Positions 61,054 through 64,000 of a stretch of DNA of 64,000 nucleotides are shown piece after piece. The stretch spans positions 1 to 64,000 of the forward strand of contig NZ_JBPPGG010000005.1 of the NCBI RefSeq assembly GCF_051304405.1, written 5' to 3'. The position numbers and the translations under genes are program-made. A model generated the notes under the pieces. The model was not told the origin of the DNA. It was given only the letters and a program-made list of their open reading frames with translations, and did no database searches. Every line of letters begins with the position of its first letter. Position 1 is the first letter of the stretch. Source of the DNA: Pedomonas sp051304405. Lineage in GTDB: Bacteria; Pseudomonadota; Alphaproteobacteria; Sphingomonadales; Sphingomonadaceae.

Positions 61054-61091
61054 GTCAGCGAAGGGAGTGTCAGCGAACGCTTGTCAGCGAA
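61053..61091. repeat. Three direct copies of TGTCAGCGAA
   Basis: Exact copies of this 10-mer start at 61053, 61068 and 61082, so the period is 14-15 bp. They lie in the 125-bp convergent gap before hslO, ahead of a short hairpin at 61101-61117 (arms GAGGGTC and GACCCTC). Confidence 0.7.
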
Positions 61092-61100
61092 GGACGCGCG

Positions 61101-61117
61101 GAGGGTCCGCGACCCTC
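61101..61117. terminator. Short 7-bp hairpin at the end of hslO
   Basis: Arms 61101-61107 and 61111-61117 are perfectly complementary around CGC, matching the core of the palindrome at 1968-1992 (GAGGGTC CGC GACCCTC) exactly. It lies 18 bp beyond the hslO stop. A terminator role for hslO is inferred. Confidence 0.5.
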
Positions 61118-61134
61118 AGCACAATCCCGCTCCC

Positions 61135-62088
61135 CTATTCCTTCTCCTTCGGGCGCTCGAATACCCAGTCCCTGGAGCAGAAGGCGCAGTTGACGCGGAT
61201 GGAGCCGTCCGGCTCGCGCATGTTCATCAGATCGTCGAACGAGAACTGGCGCAGCACCGCCTGAATGCGCTCCCGCGTGCAGCGGCAGCCGCGATGGATG
61301 GCGATGGAATCGTAGACGCGCGGCTCATCCTGATTGAACAGCCGCCACAGCACCGTCTCCAGCGTCACCGTGGGGTCGGTCAGTTCCTCCGGCCGGAGGG
61401 TGTTGGTCAGGATGGTGGCGTGCTGCCAGTTGGGATGCTGGGTTTCGGCGGCGAAGTGGCGCGGGCCGCCTTCCTCGCCGCGCGGCAGGTGCTGGATCAG
61501 CATGCCGCCCGCGAACCATTCGCCGGTCAGGCCGTCGTGGCGCACCGCCAGCTTGACGAGGGAGGGCAGCTGCTCCGAGTTCTCGAAATAGGCGCCCGCC
61601 GCTTCAGCCAGGCTGTTGCCCCGCAGCTCGACGATGCCCTGATAGCGTTCCGTGTTCAGCGTCTTGTCCACGGTGATGGCGAGATAGCCCTCGCCGAACA
61701 GGGTCTCCAGCGGTGCGCCCGGCTCGATGGCCTTGATGGCCTCGGCGTCGAACTGGGCGTAGCCGCGCACCGCGCCGGGGGCGAGGTAGTCGACCACCAG
61801 CAGCGAGACGGGGCCGTTCGCCTTGGCCTGGATGGTGAGCTGGCCGCCGTCCTCGCGCAGCACCGAGCCCAGCAGCGCCGTCAGCGCCAGCGCTTCCGCC
61901 AGAAGCTGCGCCACGGTCGCCGGGTAGGCGTGGGCCGACAGCACTTCCGACAGGGTGGGGCCAAGCCGGGTGATGCGGCCGCGCACGTCCAGATTGTCGA
62001 TCTGGAACGGGAGCACCAGATCGGTCACCCGCTCCCCGTCGAGGCGGATCGTTCCGTTGTTTACGGGTTCAGTCGTCCCAGGCACCAC
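61135..62088 (-). CDS. hslO: Redox-regulated chaperone Hsp33
   Basis: A 317-residue chaperone activated by oxidation. The zinc-binding cysteines are Cys268 and Cys270 (HRGCRCTRE) and Cys301 and Cys304 (VNCAFCSRD), the CxC/CxxC pair that releases zinc under oxidative stress. GTG 62088 is used because AGAAGGCGG lies just upstream; this overlaps the end of argF by 28 bp. GTG 62085 is an equal alternative. It is placed behind argF and argD, a common order in Alphaproteobacteria. Confidence 0.94.
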   Translation of the reverse strand: MVPGTTEPVNNGTIRLDGERVTDLVLPFQIDNLDVRGRITRLGPTLSEVLSAHAYPATVAQLLAEALALTALLGSVLREDGGQLTIQAKANGPVSLLVVDYLAPGAVRGYAQFDAEAIKAIEPGAPLETLFGEGYLAITVDKTLNTERYQGIVELRGNSLAEAAGAYFENSEQLPSLVKLAVRHDGLTGEWFAGGMLIQHLPRGEEGGPRHFAAETQHPNWQHATILTNTLRPEELTDPTVTLETVLWRLFNQDEPRVYDSIAIHRGCRCTRERIQAVLRQFSFDDLMNMREPDGSIRVNCAFCSRDWVFERPKEKE

Positions 62089-63005
62089 AGCAACACCGCC
62101 TTCTGAGCATGGAGGCGGTTCTCCGCCTCATCGAACACAACCGACTGCGGACCGTCGATCACCTCGCTGGTGGCCTCCTCGTCCCGGTGGGCGGGCAGGC
62201 AGTGCAGGAAGATGGCTTCCTTGCGGGCCAGCGCCATCAGCTCCGCCGTCACCTGATAGGGCATCATGGCCGCCATCTTGGCTTCGCTGTCGGCCTGGCC
62301 CATCGACACCCACGTATCGGTGACGACAACGTCCGCGCCCTCCACCGCCGCGCGCGGATCGCGCAGCAGCTCCACCTTGCCGCCGGCCTTGCGGGCGGCC
62401 TCGATCACGGCCGGCTCGGGATCATAGCCCTCCGGCACCGCCACGCGCACGGTGAAGCCGAGCAGCGATCCCGCCTCGATGATCGAGTGGGTCATATTGT
62501 TGCCGTCGCCCAGCCAGGCCCAGGTGGTGCCTTCGACACCGCCCAGCTTTTCCTCCACCGTCAGCAGGTCGGCCATGACCTGGCACGGGTGGTTGAAGTC
62601 GGTGAGGCCGTTGACCACGGGGACGCTGGCGTAGGCGGCCAGTTCCTCGATCTTGGCGTGCGCCGACGTGCGGATCATGATGGCATCGACCATGCGCGAC
62701 AGAACCTGCGCCGTATCGGCAATGGTCTCGCCGCGCCCCAGTTGCAGCTCGGATGACGACAGGGTCAGGGTCGAGCCGCCCAGTTGCCGCATCGCCATGT
62801 CGAAGGAAACGCGCGTGCGGGTCGAGGGCTTCTCGAAAATCGAGGCGAGCACATGCCCGTCGAGCGGGCGGTCCGGGTCCACCCGGCCCTTGGGCTGGCC
62901 CTTGCGGGCGTCCTTGCGGCGGCGGGCTTCTGCCAGCATGGCCTTGATCGCCGGAACGCCGGGCGTGGTCAGATCGAGAAAGTGGCGGATCGGACTGTTG
63001 CTCAT
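62061..63005 (-). CDS. argF: Ornithine carbamoyltransferase
   Basis: A 314-residue cytoplasmic enzyme that makes citrulline from ornithine and carbamoyl phosphate. The phosphate-binding motif Ser61-Thr-Arg-Thr-Arg65 (KPSTRTRVSF), the TDFNHPCQVMADL stretch and the ornithine-site HCLPAHR are present. It follows argD by 22 bp on the same strand, and hslO overlaps its 3' end. Confidence 0.97.
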   Translation of the reverse strand: MSNSPIRHFLDLTTPGVPAIKAMLAEARRRKDARKGQPKGRVDPDRPLDGHVLASIFEKPSTRTRVSFDMAMRQLGGSTLTLSSSELQLGRGETIADTAQVLSRMVDAIMIRTSAHAKIEELAAYASVPVVNGLTDFNHPCQVMADLLTVEEKLGGVEGTTWAWLGDGNNMTHSIIEAGSLLGFTVRVAVPEGYDPEPAVIEAARKAGGKVELLRDPRAAVEGADVVVTDTWVSMGQADSEAKMAAMMPYQVTAELMALARKEAIFLHCLPAHRDEEATSEVIDGPQSVVFDEAENRLHAQKAVLLWCLGRLNP

Positions 63006-63027
63006 GTGCTGTCGGTCCTGCGAGGCG

Positions 63028-64000
63028 TCAAGCCTTGGGGAAGGAACGGGCGGCGGCGGACAGCCGCTCGACCGCTTCGTCGATGTGGGCCGGCTCGATG
63101 TTGAGCGGCGGCAGCAGGCGCAGCACGTCCTGGCCGGCGGCCACGGTGAGGATGCCCTCGGAGCGGGCGTGGTTGACCAGATCGCGGCTCGGCACCAGGC
63201 ACTTGATGCCGCGCATCAGGCCAAGGCCGCGCACCGGCTCGGCCGCGAAGATGTCCGGGTGGTTGGGCGTCATCTGCTCCAGCGCGTGGGTCAGACGCTC
63301 GCCCATGTTGCGCACATGGTCGAGGAAGCCCGGCTCCAGCATCAGGTCGAGCACGGCGTTGGCCACCGCCATGGCCAGCGGGTTGCCGCCGTAGGTGGAG
63401 CCGTGGGTGCCGACCACCATGCCGGCCGCGGCCTCCTCGGTCGTCAGGCAGGCGCCGACGGGGAAGCCGCCGCCGATGCCCTTGGCCACGGTCATGATGT
63501 CGGGCGTGATGCCGTACTGCTCATAGGCGAACAGGGTGCCGGTGCGGCCCATGCCGCACTGGATCTCGTCGAGGATGAGCAGGAGGCCGTGCTTGTCGCA
63601 CAGGGCGCGCAGGCCCTTCATGAATTCCGGCGTGGCGGGCGAGATGCCGCCTTCACCCTGGAGCGGCTCCAGCATGATGCCGCCGGTATGCTCGTCGATG
63701 GCCGCCTCGACCGCCGCCAGATCGTTGAACGGCACCACGGTGAAGCCCGGCAGCAGCGGCTCGAAGCCGTCGCGCAGCTTCTTCTGGTCCGTCGCCGAGA
63801 TCGCGCCCATGGTGCGGCCGTGGAAGGCGTTGGAGAAGGTGATGATGCCGTACTTCTCCGGCCGGCCCTTCACGTAGTGGTAGCGCCGGCAGGCCTTGAT
63901 GGCGAATTCCACCGCCTCGGTGCCCGAGTTGGTGAAGAAGGCGGAGTCGGCGAACGTCACCTCGCGCAGGCGCTCGGCCAGGCGCTCCTGCCCCGGCACC
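63028..64000 (-). CDS. argD: Acetylornithine aminotransferase, C-terminal part (5' end outside window)
   Basis: The frame is open to the right edge, so about 324 C-terminal residues of a roughly 390-400-residue PLP enzyme are present. It is a class III aminotransferase: FFTNSGTEAVEFAIK at the left, DEIQCGMGRTG and the PLP lysine in TVAKGIGGGFPVGA, and the MRGIKC and VLRLLPPLNI end. It converts N-acetylornithine and 2-oxoglutarate in arginine synthesis and often also serves in lysine synthesis as succinyl-DAP aminotransferase. Cotranscribed with argF (22-bp gap). Confidence 0.94.
   Translation of the reverse strand, partial: VPGQERLAERLREVTFADSAFFTNSGTEAVEFAIKACRRYHYVKGRPEKYGIITFSNAFHGRTMGAISATDQKKLRDGFEPLLPGFTVVPFNDLAAVEAAIDEHTGGIMLEPLQGEGGISPATPEFMKGLRALCDKHGLLLILDEIQCGMGRTGTLFAYEQYGITPDIMTVAKGIGGGFPVGACLTTEEAAAGMVVGTHGSTYGGNPLAMAVANAVLDLMLEPGFLDHVRNMGERLTHALEQMTPNHPDIFAAEPVRGLGLMRGIKCLVPSRDLVNHARSEGILTVAAGQDVLRLLPPLNIEPAHIDEAVERLSAAARSFPKA

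Overview
The window looks like a chromosomal segment of a high-GC alphaproteobacterium. The evidence is gene content and order: an argH / small lipoprotein / lysA / DUF4175-type (TIGR02302-like) cluster, metZ followed by apaG, argD-argF-hslO in a row, a glnK-amtB pair behind a sigma-54-type promoter, and one complete cytochrome c maturation (ccm) operon. I would not narrow it below class level from sequence alone. No rRNA, tRNA, CRISPR array, prophage, transposase or insertion sequence was recognised. Coding density is high and base composition looks even, so there is no visible island of foreign DNA.

Layout. 1-2.6 kb: end of etfA, a glutathione peroxidase, a glutathione S-transferase and a TlpA-like thioredoxin protein. 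2.7-9.4 kb: a secreted amidohydrolase divergent from argH, then argH-lptM-like-lysA and the DUF4175-type membrane protein. 9.5-13.3 kb: galU, a CDP-alcohol phosphatidyltransferase, a DUF442/TIGR01244-type phosphatase-like protein, a quinone oxidoreductase and a TRIC-type channel. 13.4-16.6 kb: amtB and glnK, a patatin-like phospholipase and a GNAT acetyltransferase. 16.8-19.8 kb: a DUF2007 protein, tldD, a CHCC zinc-finger protein and a VOC protein. 20-27.4 kb: an ABC ATPase overlapping nadB, a TPR protein, polA and a conserved secreted protein of unknown function. 27.5-36 kb: one long minus-strand cluster (flavin reductase, two peptide-binding lipoproteins, two permeases, a fused double ATPase, thiolase). 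36-43.5 kb: cysK, a small membrane protein, a DUF4340 protein, htpG, a fatty acid desaturase, a MarR regulator and a small secreted protein. 43.7-53.6 kb: acnA and, divergently, ccmABCDEFGHI followed by a small unknown gene. 53.7-64 kb: ald, kup, metZ, apaG, gdhA, a small secreted Cys-rich protein, hslO, argF and the C-terminal part of argD.

How the parts fit. Nitrogen and amino-acid metabolism dominate: ammonium uptake and sensing (AmtB/GlnK), assimilation (GdhA, Ald), arginine (ArgD, ArgF, ArgH), lysine (LysA), cysteine (CysK) and methionine (MetZ). The ccm operon makes c-type cytochromes and, with aconitase, the ETF and NadB, indicates respiratory metabolism. HtpG, Hsp33, glutathione peroxidase and GST are stress functions. 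The peptide/oligopeptide ABC operon with two tandem binding proteins is the most accessory-looking block.

Most of the window is housekeeping sequence. I did not find a convincing new multi-gene system. The observations most worth following are non-coding: a five-unit 14-bp tandem repeat beginning in a stop codon, a recurring family of very-short-loop palindromes at gene ends, a MarR-linked inverted repeat with a matching half-site at the marR gene, and a structured element between acnA and ccmA. The main protein unknown is the conserved secreted protein downstream of polA.
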